Source of the DNA: Thalassobius sp965218685
GTDB taxonomy: Bacteria; Pseudomonadota; Alphaproteobacteria; Rhodobacterales; Rhodobacteraceae
Assembly: GCF_965218685.1 (NCBI RefSeq)
Contig: NZ_OZ244657.1
Span: 372,001 to 436,000, forward strand
DNA: 64,000 nucleotides
Reading direction: 5' to 3'
A program made the position numbers and the translations under genes. The first letter of the stretch is position 1; each line of letters opens with the position of its first letter. Below are positions 1-10,790 of the stretch, in pieces. The notes under the pieces are model-generated. The model ran no database searches, was not told the origin of the DNA, and worked only from the letters and a program-made list of their open reading frames with translations.

Positions 1-145
1 ACTGATTGCGCACGGCCTTTTGTGCCGCGCGCCCCAAAGTGGACCGATAATAGAAATTGCGCAGATCTTGTACATCAAGATGCATTGCGGCCAGCCCTGT
101 GATCTGTACTCTGGAACAAACATAGCGATCACAGAAGGAAACACC

Positions 146-913
146 ATGCCTGTCGAGCTTGTTACGATCCCGTGCCTTTCGGATAACTACTCTTTTCTGA
201 TCCATGATGACGAAACGGGCGAAACTGCTGTTGTGGACGTTCCCGATGCCGCGCCCATAAAGGCTGCCTTGGAAAAGCGCGGCTGGGTCCTGTCGCACGT
301 TCTTCTGACGCATCATCACTGGGACCATATCGACGGGCTCTCGGATTTGGCCGCAGATCATCCGGCCGCTGTCTTTGGCGCGGCTGCTGACGCCCATCGC
401 CTGCCTCCGCTGGATCAGGAACTGGCCGATGGCGACACATTTCAATTCGGCGCCGAGACTGTGCATGTGATGGATGTCTCAGGTCACACGAACGGGCACA
501 TCGCCTTTCACATGCCTGACAGCAAACTGCTGTTCACCGCCGACAGCCTGATGGCCCTTGGTTGTGGGCGCCTGTTCGAAGGCACTCCTGAACAGATGCA
601 TGCCAGCCTGTCCAAGCTGGCCGCGCTGGACCCTGAAACCACAGTATGCTCGGGGCATGAGTACACACAAAGCAACGGGAAATTCGCCTTGACCGTTGAC
701 CCTGACAATCCGCAGCTTATCTCTCGGGTTCAGGCGGTTGCCGAAGCACGCGCCGCCGGGCAGCCCACCGTGCCCTCGACCTTGGCCGAAGAACTGGAGA
801 CCAACCCGTTCCTGCGCGGACACACGCCGGGCGTCCAAAAAGCGGTCAACATGGTGGGGGCCGACCCGGTGCAGGTCTTTGCCGAAGTACGCAAACGCAA
901 GGACAATTTTTAA
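146..913 (+). CDS. gloB: Hydroxyacylglutathione hydrolase (glyoxalase II)
   Basis: This cytosolic metallo-beta-lactamase-fold thioesterase hydrolyses S-lactoylglutathione to lactate and glutathione, the second step of methylglyoxal detoxification. The binuclear-metal motif THHHWDH lies at residues 55-61, followed by SGHTNGH and a CSGHEYT segment, with the C-terminal glyoxalase II substrate domain (NPFLRG) present. The length, 255 aa, is normal for the family. The reading frame is open back to position 20, but the ATG at 146 is preferred because an AGAAGGAA ribosome site sits 5 bases upstream and the family N-terminus (MPVELVTIPCLSDNY) begins there. It lies on its own ahead of clpA with a 160-base gap that holds no obvious terminator. 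Confidence 0.95.
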   Translation: MPVELVTIPCLSDNYSFLIHDDETGETAVVDVPDAAPIKAALEKRGWVLSHVLLTHHHWDHIDGLSDLAADHPAAVFGAAADAHRLPPLDQELADGDTFQFGAETVHVMDVSGHTNGHIAFHMPDSKLLFTADSLMALGCGRLFEGTPEQMHASLSKLAALDPETTVCSGHEYTQSNGKFALTVDPDNPQLISRVQAVAEARAAGQPTVPSTLAEELETNPFLRGHTPGVQKAVNMVGADPVQVFAEVRKRKDNF

Positions 914-1073
914 GAGAAAACCCGCTCAGACAGCCAGCAACGCCGCCTTTTGTGAAACAAAAAAGACAGAAAAGACTTGAAGCCGGGCGGTTATCGACCA
1001 AACTTTAAACTTATGAGGCCATGGTTGGCCCTGCGATCCCGCAGACCGACCCAGATCTGGAAGGAGCACCCCG

Positions 1074-3403
<2,330 letters not shown>

Positions 3404-3404
<1 letters not shown>

Positions 3405-4366
3405 TGCGTCTTGCGGCCACGACTGCCGCGTTTTTCTCCCTCGCGATGCCAGTCATCGCGGGGGATTTGCTTTTGCAACAACCCGTTGACTGCACCTTGG
3501 GGCAGACCTGTTTCATTCAGCAATATGTCGACCGGGATCCTGGCAATGCTGCACGTGATTTCACCTGCGGAGCGCTAAGCTATGACGGTCACAAAGGGAC
3601 CGATTTCGGCCTGCCTTCTTTGGCGGCAATGCGCGCGGGCGTCGATGTCCTGGCCGCAGCGCCCGGTGTGGTCATCGGCACGCGCGACGGGATGCCAGAC
3701 ACCGGCTATTCCAAGGACACAGCCGCCGCAATCGAGGGCAAGGAATGCGGCAACGGCGTGGTCATCGACAATGGGGACGGCTGGCAGACGCAATACTGCC
3801 ATCTGAAATCCGGCTCGGTTCGCGTGCGGCGCAATGATGTGATCAAGGCTGGGCAGGTATTAGGTCAGGTTGGCTTGTCCGGAAAAACCCAGTTTCCCCA
3901 TGTCCACCTGTCTGTCCGCAAGAACGGTGCTGTGGTTGATCCGTTCTCGTCTGTCGCGGCGGATACTTGCGGCGGGGCGGTCGAAACCCTGTGGGATGTC
4001 GCGCCGGAATATCGCCCCGGCGGCACGCTGAATGCTGGCTTTTCCACCCGTGTTCCCAGCTTTGCCGAGGTCAAGGACGGCCCCGCACCCGCCCCTTTAT
4101 CGGTCATGGACGAAGCGCTGGTGCTGTGGGTCTATGCCTATGGCAGCCAGCCCGGAGATATCCTGCAATTAACGATATCGGGGCCCGCGGGCATCGTACT
4201 CAGCAAGGATGTCACGCTGGAGAAAACCCAGGCCCAATATTTCCGCGCGGTTGGGAAACGGCGCCCCGGCGCGGGATTTGCACCCGGAACCTATAACGGC
4301 CAGATCCGCCTGATCCGAGATGGCAAGCAGCTGGACACCCGCCAGACGCAAGTTGTGTTGAACTAG
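3404..4366 (+). CDS. M23-family (LytM-type) metallopeptidase, exported
   Basis: Probable periplasmic peptidoglycan endopeptidase or LytM-like activator. The protein (320 aa) begins with a signal-peptide-like segment (MRLAATTAAFFSLAMPVIAG). The M23 zinc motif is visible as GHKGTDF (H and D ligands, about residue 62) and HVHLS (about 165), with a YCHLKSG strand between them. A C-terminal region of about 130 residues after the peptidase domain is not recognised. The ATG overlaps the clpA stop in a TGATG junction, indicating translational coupling. Its TAG stop directly abuts the stop codon of the convergent MotB-like gene with no intergenic base. Catalytic activity versus a regulatory role cannot be decided from sequence. 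Confidence 0.88.
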
Positions 4367-6220
4367 CTATTTTTCGGTCAGCTTCAGCTCGATCCGCCGG
4401 TTTTGTGCCCGCGCTTCGGGGGTATCGGCAGGATTGACGGGCTGATATTGGCCAAAGCCGTTGGCGCTCAGCCGATCTGGCGGCAGGCCCAGGAAGTTCA
4501 CCATATGGCGCACCACGGAAAGCGCGCGCGCCTGGCTGAGTTCCCAGTTGTCCGCGTATTCACCGGTGCCGGACAGGGGCACATTATCCGTATGCCCGTC
4601 CACACGGATCACCCAGTCAATCTCGGGCGGGATATCGTTGGAAATACCCCGAAGAATGCGCGCGATCTTGGCGATCTCGGCCTGCCCTTCGCCGGACAGA
4701 TCAGCGCTGCCAGGCTGGAACAACACCTCGGAGGAGAACACGAAACGGTCGCCTACGATGCGGATCCCCTCTTGGGCGCCCAGCACCTCGCGCAGGCGTC
4801 CAAAGAAATCACTGCGGTATTTCTCAAGATCCTTCTTCTCGGCCTCAAGCGCTTTTTTCTCTTGTTCAAGGCGCAGGCGCTCGGCCTCTTCCAACTGGCG
4901 GCGCTTACGCTCTTCGGCTGCGGCGCGGGCCAATGCAGCGTTCAGATCCGAGCCAAGGCTTTCCAATTGCACACGCGCAGCGGCGTCACGTTCTTCGTAA
5001 TCATCCAAAAGCGCCTGCAGGCTGCCAAGCTGTGTCCTAAGCGCCGCCACTTGCTGGTTCAGCAAGGCTTGGGCGCGCTGCGCCTGGGTCGAGATTTCCT
5101 TTTCATTCGCCAGCGCCTTGTCCGCAGCAGCCAGCAAGGCAGCCTGACGCTCGGCGTCAGACAGTCGCGAGGCCGCTTGTTGCTCTGCCGCCAGCTTCTC
5201 GGCCAGGGCACGGGCCAAGGCCTGCTGAATGTCGGCCAGATCAGCCTCAAGCGCGGCATTGTTTTCGCGGGCGTTCAACAAACTGGCCTCAAGGCCTTCC
5301 ATTCGCGCTTGGGCATCCGCATTGCCGGTTTCAGCCTCGCTCAATCGCGTTTGGGCCTGCTCTTGCGCCAACAAAGCCTCCGCCAGCCGGGCGGTCAGAT
5401 CCTCGCCGGCCGTTTGCGCAGCGGCCAGCAACGTCAGCGTTTCCTCGGCCTTTTTACGCTGCTCTTCCAGCGCAAGGGTCATGGCCGTCAGTTCGACATC
5501 GGCATTTTTCAACCGCTCGCGCAGGGCTTGGGCGGCGGCGGCCTCGGCCAGGCGGATGGCCTCTTCCTCGCTAAGCTGGGCTTCCAAATCAGTGATCCGC
5601 GCATTGAGGGCCGAATTCTGAGTGTCCGCCTGCGCGTTTTCAGCCTTCAGATCGGCGATCAGGGCTTCCAACGCTTCGCGACGCGCTGCGGCCAGCCGGG
5701 CGGCTTCGGCGCCAGCGTCAATTTCGGTGCGCGCCTGGGCCAGGGCCAGCTCCAACGCCGAACGCTCATCCTGCAAAGCGGCTTTTTCACCCTCCAGTGT
5801 CGCGACGGTGTTCAAGGCATTGTCCCGCTGAGAAAGCAGCACCGCCACCTGCGCCTCGAAATCAGTGATCTGGCGGGCCTGCGCGTCACGCTCGGCGCTC
5901 AGCGACGCGATCAAAGCCAATTGCTGTTGTGACTGCGCGCGCTCTTCCGCCAACGTGGCGTTGAGCTGCCCCAATTCCGAGCTAAGCTGCGCCGTGCGAT
6001 CGCGTTCTAGCCCCAACGCGTCAGCCAGCGCAGCGATCTCGGTTGACAGTGCATCCAGCCTGTTTTCCTGGCCGGTGATCGTTTCGCGCAGGACCGATTG
6101 CACGACCATAAAGATGGTCAGCACGAACATCAGAACCAGCAAAAGCCCCGTCATCGCATCCACGAAGCCGGGCCAGATCGAGGCCTGGAACCGTTGACCG
6201 GTGCGTCGTGACAGGGCCAT
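4367..6220 (-). CDS. MotB-like inner-membrane protein with long coiled coil and OmpA domain
   Basis: A 617-aa membrane protein built like a stator B-subunit. It has one N-terminal transmembrane helix containing a conserved Asp (GFVDAMTGLLLVLMFVL, D21), the position used for proton binding in MotB/ExbD-type channels. A very long Ala/Glu/Leu/Arg-rich heptad region follows (about residues 50-470), then a C-terminal OmpA/MotB peptidoglycan-binding domain (about 480-617) with DGHTDNVP and a final NRRIELKL. Flagellar MotB is about half this length. The gene follows the MotA/ExbB-like gene with a 2-base gap. No flagellar, Tol or Ton genes are nearby, so the energised partner process is unknown. It probably couples ion flow to envelope mechanics or transport. 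Confidence 0.85.
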   Translation of the reverse strand: MALSRRTGQRFQASIWPGFVDAMTGLLLVLMFVLTIFMVVQSVLRETITGQENRLDALSTEIAALADALGLERDRTAQLSSELGQLNATLAEERAQSQQQLALIASLSAERDAQARQITDFEAQVAVLLSQRDNALNTVATLEGEKAALQDERSALELALAQARTEIDAGAEAARLAAARREALEALIADLKAENAQADTQNSALNARITDLEAQLSEEEAIRLAEAAAAQALRERLKNADVELTAMTLALEEQRKKAEETLTLLAAAQTAGEDLTARLAEALLAQEQAQTRLSEAETGNADAQARMEGLEASLLNARENNAALEADLADIQQALARALAEKLAAEQQAASRLSDAERQAALLAAADKALANEKEISTQAQRAQALLNQQVAALRTQLGSLQALLDDYEERDAAARVQLESLGSDLNAALARAAAEERKRRQLEEAERLRLEQEKKALEAEKKDLEKYRSDFFGRLREVLGAQEGIRIVGDRFVFSSEVLFQPGSADLSGEGQAEIAKIARILRGISNDIPPEIDWVIRVDGHTDNVPLSGTGEYADNWELSQARALSVVRHMVNFLGLPPDRLSANGFGQYQPVNPADTPEARAQNRRIELKLTEK

Positions 6221-6222
6221 AC

Positions 6223-7407
6223 TCAGCCCTCCTGCTGCTCGTCAGACTGTTGGTTTCGGCGTTGCCGGCGGCGCAGCACCTGTGTCAGCGCCGCAATATC
6301 CGTACGCAGTTCTGCCATGGTTTCCTGCCGGCCGGCGCTGATTTCTTCCAGGATGCGCAGCAGTTGCACATCGATCGAGCGCAAACGCATCCGGCTTTCG
6401 GGATCCATCCCGTCGGCGCCCTGTTCGGTCAGAACATCGATTAGCCGGTCCTGGGACTCGGCCATTTTCACCATCGCATCATTGGCCCGCGCCGTGCCAG
6501 CCATACGATCGGTCAACCGCTCGATCGAGGTCGCAAGACTGGCAAGGTTCGCATCCAGATGGGCGCGGTTTGCCTCGGATTGCATGAACATCGCACGCAT
6601 CGAGTCGATCTGCTGGCTCATGTGATCCAGCACGATAGCCACCGGAGATCCGTCGGCACCCTCTCCATCCCCAGAGGAAAATCCCACGCGGGTGATGGTG
6701 GACAACCATTCTTCAAGCTCGCGGTAGAAACGGTTCTGACCGTGGCCCGCAAACAGTTCCAGCAGGCCCACGACCAGCGATCCGGCCAGTCCCAGCAGAG
6801 ACGACCCAAAAGCAACACCCATTCCAGACAACTGCGAATCCAGCCCGCTCATCAGACGGCCAAACACCTCGACGCCGGCCTCGCCTTCCTGGGGGGCCAA
6901 GCCCCTGATCGTATCGACCAACGCCGGAACGGTGGTGGCCAGACCATAAAAAGTTCCAAGAAGGCCAAGGAAGATCAACAGGTTGACGATATACCGTGTA
7001 ATTTCGCGGGCTTCATCAACGCGCGTTGCCACCGAATCCAGGATCGATCGAGACGAGGACGCGCTGATCTGCATCCGGGCGTCACGGGTTCGCAGCAACG
7101 CAGCCAAGGGCGCCAGCAGACGCGGCGCGTTCAGGCCCGACATGTCATGACGGTCGCTGGCAAAGCTTTCGATGTACCTGACCGAGTTGAAAAGCTGGGC
7201 CACCTGCCAGAAACAGGCAATCACCCCGACCAGAAAGACGAAAATGATAAAGCCGTTCAGATACGGGTTGGCTTCGAACACCGGCAAAATGCGCGGCAGG
7301 GCCAGGAACACCACGAAAGATGTCAGCCCCAGCACCAGGATCATCAGCATGATCTGGCGGAAGGGTTGCGAAAATTGCGGCTCGGCCTCGAGGTCTGGCT
7401 GCTCCAT
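6223..7407 (-). CDS. MotA/TolQ/ExbB-family proton channel protein
   Basis: A 394-aa polytopic protein with four predicted transmembrane helices (about residues 18-40, 50-72, 140-165 and 195-220). The last two carry the MotA/TolQ/ExbB-type signature around LLIFLGLLGTFYGLATTVPALV and GVAFGSSLLGLAGSLVVGLLEL. A cytoplasmic C-terminal stretch of about 150 residues is helical and ends in an RRRQRR cluster. It lies 2 bases upstream of the MotB-like gene and almost certainly forms a stator-type complex with it. The pairing resembles MotAB and ZorAB in architecture, but no helicase or nuclease genes follow, so a Zorya defence assignment is not supported. Confidence 0.85.
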   Translation of the reverse strand: MEQPDLEAEPQFSQPFRQIMLMILVLGLTSFVVFLALPRILPVFEANPYLNGFIIFVFLVGVIACFWQVAQLFNSVRYIESFASDRHDMSGLNAPRLLAPLAALLRTRDARMQISASSSRSILDSVATRVDEAREITRYIVNLLIFLGLLGTFYGLATTVPALVDTIRGLAPQEGEAGVEVFGRLMSGLDSQLSGMGVAFGSSLLGLAGSLVVGLLELFAGHGQNRFYRELEEWLSTITRVGFSSGDGEGADGSPVAIVLDHMSQQIDSMRAMFMQSEANRAHLDANLASLATSIERLTDRMAGTARANDAMVKMAESQDRLIDVLTEQGADGMDPESRMRLRSIDVQLLRILEEISAGRQETMAELRTDIAALTQVLRRRQRRNQQSDEQQEG

Positions 7408-7475
7408 TTCGGACAGGTCCTGACGCTGTTATTGTTGCCCGGACTGTACGATCAACTCGCTTTCAAGCCAAGGAT

Positions 7476-8006
7476 TTATCCGATGATCTCACGCACACGT
7501 GCCGTCAACCAGTCCAGTTCGTGATCACGGATACCCAGCTGGGTCAAATGATCAGCGGTATTGAACAGATATTCGGTATTGGGGCCGCGGCCGCCGTGGG
7601 CACGGGCGATGATCTGGGCCTGCTCCTCCAAGGGCAGGCCGCCGCAATACTGCACGTGATCGGGGTCGATCACATAGGTGATCGCCGTGACACTGCGCCC
7701 GTCACGCAGGTGGACTTCGTGCTGAACCTCAAGATAGGCCGAGGACACAAGCTCGCGTTCCCGCAAATCCGCCAGAACCTGTTCTTCATCAGTGGGATGC
7801 ACCGCCAGGGCCAGCCCGTGACAGGCGGCATCAACCGCGCGGTCCAGCGCCAACACCAGGCCCGGCTTGTCCTCGGTTCCGCGGTGATGGATCGAACGCA
7901 TACAGAAACTGCGGTGATAGCCCGGCAGATGCGCCAATTGGCTGTCCGCCGCTTCGAACCCCGGGTTCCATAGCAAAGAGCCGTAGCCAAACACCCACAT
8001 CGTCAT
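7476..8006 (-). CDS. chaC: ChaC-family gamma-glutamylcyclotransferase
   Basis: Cytosolic enzyme that, in this family, cleaves glutathione to 5-oxoproline and Cys-Gly. The 176-aa product starts MTMWVFGYGSLLWNPGF, containing the substrate-loop YGSL motif of the cyclotransferase fold. It also carries the ChaC features HRSFCMRSIHHRGT and the C-terminal GRGPNTEYL. The open frame extends to 8252, but the ATG at 8006 is preferred because GAAAGGAC lies about 8 bases upstream and the fold starts here. It is divergent from the DUF2125 gene, sharing a roughly 67-base gap. The gene downstream on the same strand is the MotA-like gene, 68 bases away. Confidence 0.9.
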   Translation of the reverse strand: MTMWVFGYGSLLWNPGFEAADSQLAHLPGYHRSFCMRSIHHRGTEDKPGLVLALDRAVDAACHGLALAVHPTDEEQVLADLRERELVSSAYLEVQHEVHLRDGRSVTAITYVIDPDHVQYCGGLPLEEQAQIIARAHGGRGPNTEYLFNTADHLTQLGIRDHELDWLTARVREIIG

Positions 8007-8073
8007 GTCACTGGTCCTTTCTTGCGCCCCCCTGTAAACACCACCGCAAGCGAAGAGAAAAGGGCCTGCGGGA

Positions 8074-9075
8074 ATGAAACGTTTGTTGATCGCGATTGTG
8101 ATTTTGGCCTGTGTCTGGGCCGGGTTCTGGCTGTCAGCATCGACCGGAGTGAAATCTGGTTTCAAGGCCTGGTTCGAGGACCGCCGCGCCCAAGGCTGGG
8201 TGGCTGAATATTCCGACCTAAGCGTCACGGGCTTTCCGAACCGGGTCGACACCCATTTCAGCGATCTTCAACTGGCCGATCCGCGCACCGGATGGGCATG
8301 GGAAGCCCCGTTTTTCCAGATGCTGGCGCTCAGCTACCGGCCCAATCACGTGATCGCGGTTTGGCCGAACAAGCAACTTTTGGCCACGCCGACGCAGAAA
8401 TTCGACATCACCAGCAATTCTCTTCAGGCCAGTGTGATACTGGATGCGGGCACGCGCCTGCCGCTGAACCGCGCCAACCTGGTGGCCGAGACGCTGACCC
8501 TGCAGGATCGCGACGGGCAGGCAACCACCATGACCTCGCTCAGGGCGGCGGTGAGCCAAGACGCCGAGGCGCCGCAAACCTATCGCTTCGCGGTCGAGAG
8601 CGATGATTTCGCCCCCCCGATGAGCTTTCGCGGCCTGATTGGCGCGACGGATACCCTGCCCCGGACATTCTCGGCGTTGCGGGCGCAATTCTCGGTTGGT
8701 TTTGACGCCCCCTGGGATCTGGATGCGATCGAAGATCGGCGACCACAGCCAACCCGCCTGGACCTGTCCCTGGCCGAGGCCCGCTGGGGTGACCTGGAAA
8801 TCTGGCTGGCCGGCCAAGCGGACGTGGACGCAAATGGTGCCATGACGGGCAAGTTCACCATCAAACTGCGCAACTGGCGCGACATCCTGCGGATGGCAGT
8901 GAACTCGGGCCAGATTCCGCAAGGTCTGGGCGATCAAATGGAAAAAGGTTTGGGCCTGCTGTCGCAATTGGCGGGCAACCCCAACACGCTGGACGTACCT
9001 TTGGACATTCGCCGCGGGGTGGCCTTTTTGGGGCCGATCCCCGTGGGGCAACTGCCGGCGTTGGTGCTGCGCTGA
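8074..9075 (+). CDS. DUF2125 domain-containing protein, membrane-anchored
   Basis: A 333-aa protein of unknown function found widely in Alphaproteobacteria. It starts with a hydrophobic segment (MKRLLIAIVILACVWAGFWL) that is either a signal peptide or an N-terminal anchor. The rest should then lie in the periplasm. The region from about residue 30 onward (WVAEYSDLSVTGFPNRVD, the repeated short beta-strand pattern, and a C-terminal GPIPVGQLP) matches my memory of DUF2125. No catalytic motif is visible. Its TGA stop directly abuts the stop of the convergent extensin-like gene, with no bases between. Confidence 0.8.
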   Translation: MKRLLIAIVILACVWAGFWLSASTGVKSGFKAWFEDRRAQGWVAEYSDLSVTGFPNRVDTHFSDLQLADPRTGWAWEAPFFQMLALSYRPNHVIAVWPNKQLLATPTQKFDITSNSLQASVILDAGTRLPLNRANLVAETLTLQDRDGQATTMTSLRAAVSQDAEAPQTYRFAVESDDFAPPMSFRGLIGATDTLPRTFSALRAQFSVGFDAPWDLDAIEDRRPQPTRLDLSLAEARWGDLEIWLAGQADVDANGAMTGKFTIKLRNWRDILRMAVNSGQIPQGLGDQMEKGLGLLSQLAGNPNTLDVPLDIRRGVAFLGPIPVGQLPALVLR

Positions 9076-9876
9076 TTACCGGCAGTAATTGCCACTGCGA
9101 TAGCGCGCGGTATCAAAATGGAAGTGATCGCGGTGATACTTGTCCGCCGCGGGCCCCAGAACTGTTCCGAACGGGCCGCAGGCAGTCTCGTGTAGCTCTT
9201 TCAGGATGCGCCCTTTGCGGCCCTTTTTCCAGTCCCGCAACACCGAGATATCCGATCCGTCCTTAAGCCCGACAACCCCGATGTCGATGGCGCGCCCCTT
9301 GCCATGCTCCGAGATTTTCGCGCCTTTCTTGTTGTTGCGGGTCCGGCACGAATAGCTGGCAAAAACCTTCAAATCATCAACGCCGCCGCCATAGCGCCCA
9401 ACGGCGGGTTTCAGGCCGCGCTCGACCCATGTTTTCAAGGCCTTGGCAGTGTCACAATCAATTAGCGCCGGTTGCGACAGCTTCACCCCCGATACCGAGC
9501 GCACCCGCACCGCCTGTGAAACCCCGCAGCCATTGATCTTGCCGGGCACGCGCCCCTCGACCTGTCCGATGATATCGCGGCTGCCACAGACGGCCCCGCG
9601 TTTGCCGGTGGTTATCGCCACTTTCTGGGCCTTGGCAGCACGGCGCGCCAGCCCTTTGGGCCGCGCCTTGGGGCGCAGCGAGCGTTTCAGGCCCGGTGCC
9701 TCTTGGACCGACGGCTTCACCCCCACAACAGAAGGCGAGATCGGCAGGATCACCCGTGGATCAACTTCGCCGCGCGCAACCGGTCGCAAGGATACAGAAG
9801 GCGCATTTGACCAGACAACCGAACCCATGCTTGCCCAGATCAGGGCAGCGCAGGTCAGCGCCCGCCCCGCCTTCAT
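9076..9876 (-). CDS. Extensin-like C-terminal domain protein, exported
   Basis: A 266-aa secreted or periplasmic protein with an N-terminal signal-like helix and a basic, proline-rich spacer (about residues 65-95). The extensin-like domain (about 95-266) contains a Cys framework (VCGSRDIIG, INGCGVS, YSCRTRN, TACGPFG, NYC). It also has a His/Asp pattern typical of this zinc-peptidase-like fold (SEHGKGRAIDIG and YHRDHFHFD). By those motifs it resembles D-Ala-D-Ala peptidase-fold enzymes, so a cell-wall role is likely but unproven. Its start overlaps the tyrA stop by 4 bases (ATGA), placing it last in the hisC-tyrA operon. Confidence 0.85.
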   Translation of the reverse strand: MKAGRALTCAALIWASMGSVVWSNAPSVSLRPVARGEVDPRVILPISPSVVGVKPSVQEAPGLKRSLRPKARPKGLARRAAKAQKVAITTGKRGAVCGSRDIIGQVEGRVPGKINGCGVSQAVRVRSVSGVKLSQPALIDCDTAKALKTWVERGLKPAVGRYGGGVDDLKVFASYSCRTRNNKKGAKISEHGKGRAIDIGVVGLKDGSDISVLRDWKKGRKGRILKELHETACGPFGTVLGPAADKYHRDHFHFDTARYRSGNYCR

Positions 9877-10790
9877 GCAGGCTTCTGGCCGCGACCGAAA
9901 TCCGGGGCCTCGGTGTCCTGACCAGCCTCGATGATGCCGCGCCTAATGGCACGCGTACGCGAGAAATAGTCGTGCAACTGGTCGCCATCACCCGTGCGAA
10001 TGGCCCGTTGCAGCGCGAATAGTTCCTCGGTGAAACGGCCAAGGATTTCCAGCGTCGCTTCTTTGTTGGTCAAGAACACGTCGCGCCACATGGTCGGGTC
10101 CGACGCGGCAATCCTGGTGAAATCACGGAAACCTGCGGCCGAGAACTTGATAACCTCGGAATCAGTGACACGGTTCAGATCGTCGGCCACGCCCACCATC
10201 GTATAGGCGATCAGGTGCGGGATATGGCTGACCACTGCACAGACAATATCGTGGTGCTGGATATCCATCCGTTCGCAATTGGCGCCCAGATCGTGCCAGA
10301 AATCCTCAAGCGCCTTGGTCGCAGCTTCGTCCGCACCATTTGGCACGATCAGGCACCAGCGGTTATCGAACAGGGTCGCAAAACCGGATTCAGGACCGGA
10401 ATGTTCGGTCCCTGCCATGGGGTGTGCGGGGACGAAATGCACGCCTGCAGGGATATGCGGGGCCACGGCCTCGACCACGGATTTTTTGACCGAACCGACG
10501 TCAGACACGGTCGCGCCCGGCTTCAGATGCGGTCCGATATCGGCCATAACTGCGCCCATCGCACCAACTGGCACACACAGAACGACCAGATCGGCATCCT
10601 GCACGGCCTCGACCGCGCTGTCGCAGACCCGATCACACAGACCGATCCGGCGCGCGGTGTCGCGCGTTTCCTGCGAGCGAGCATAGCCCGTCACCTCACC
10701 TTCGAATCCGGCACGTTTCAGCGCCCAGAACATGGACGAAGCGATTAGACCCAGCCCGATCAGAGCCACACGGTTGTAGGGGGTCTTCAC
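9873..10790 (-). CDS. tyrA: Prephenate/arogenate dehydrogenase
   Basis: NAD(P)-dependent enzyme of tyrosine biosynthesis that oxidatively decarboxylates prephenate or arogenate. The 305-aa protein has an N-terminal Rossmann fold (ALIGLGLIASSMFWALKR) and the family motifs VSDVGSVK, HPMAGTEHSG and SHIPHLIAY, the latter carrying the catalytic and substrate-binding His. A helical C-terminal domain contains FRDFTRIAASDPTMWRD. It is a monofunctional form without a chorismate mutase domain. It overlaps hisC by 4 bases upstream and the extensin-like gene by 4 bases downstream, so all three are translationally coupled. Pairing with a HisC-type aminotransferase suggests a dedicated aromatic amino acid operon. 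Confidence 0.94.
   Translation of the reverse strand: MKTPYNRVALIGLGLIASSMFWALKRAGFEGEVTGYARSQETRDTARRIGLCDRVCDSAVEAVQDADLVVLCVPVGAMGAVMADIGPHLKPGATVSDVGSVKKSVVEAVAPHIPAGVHFVPAHPMAGTEHSGPESGFATLFDNRWCLIVPNGADEAATKALEDFWHDLGANCERMDIQHHDIVCAVVSHIPHLIAYTMVGVADDLNRVTDSEVIKFSAAGFRDFTRIAASDPTMWRDVFLTNKEATLEILGRFTEELFALQRAIRTGDGDQLHDYFSRTRAIRRGIIEAGQDTEAPDFGRGQKPA

Noticed and set aside
1..145. N-terminal extension of gloB from position 20
   Set aside because: The extension is not in the family, and a good ribosome site directly precedes the ATG at 146.
4367..7407. MotA/MotB-like pair as a Zorya anti-phage system (ZorAB)
   Set aside because: No ZorC, ZorD or ZorE-like helicase or nuclease gene follows, and the long coiled coil is on the B subunit, not the A subunit as in ZorA.
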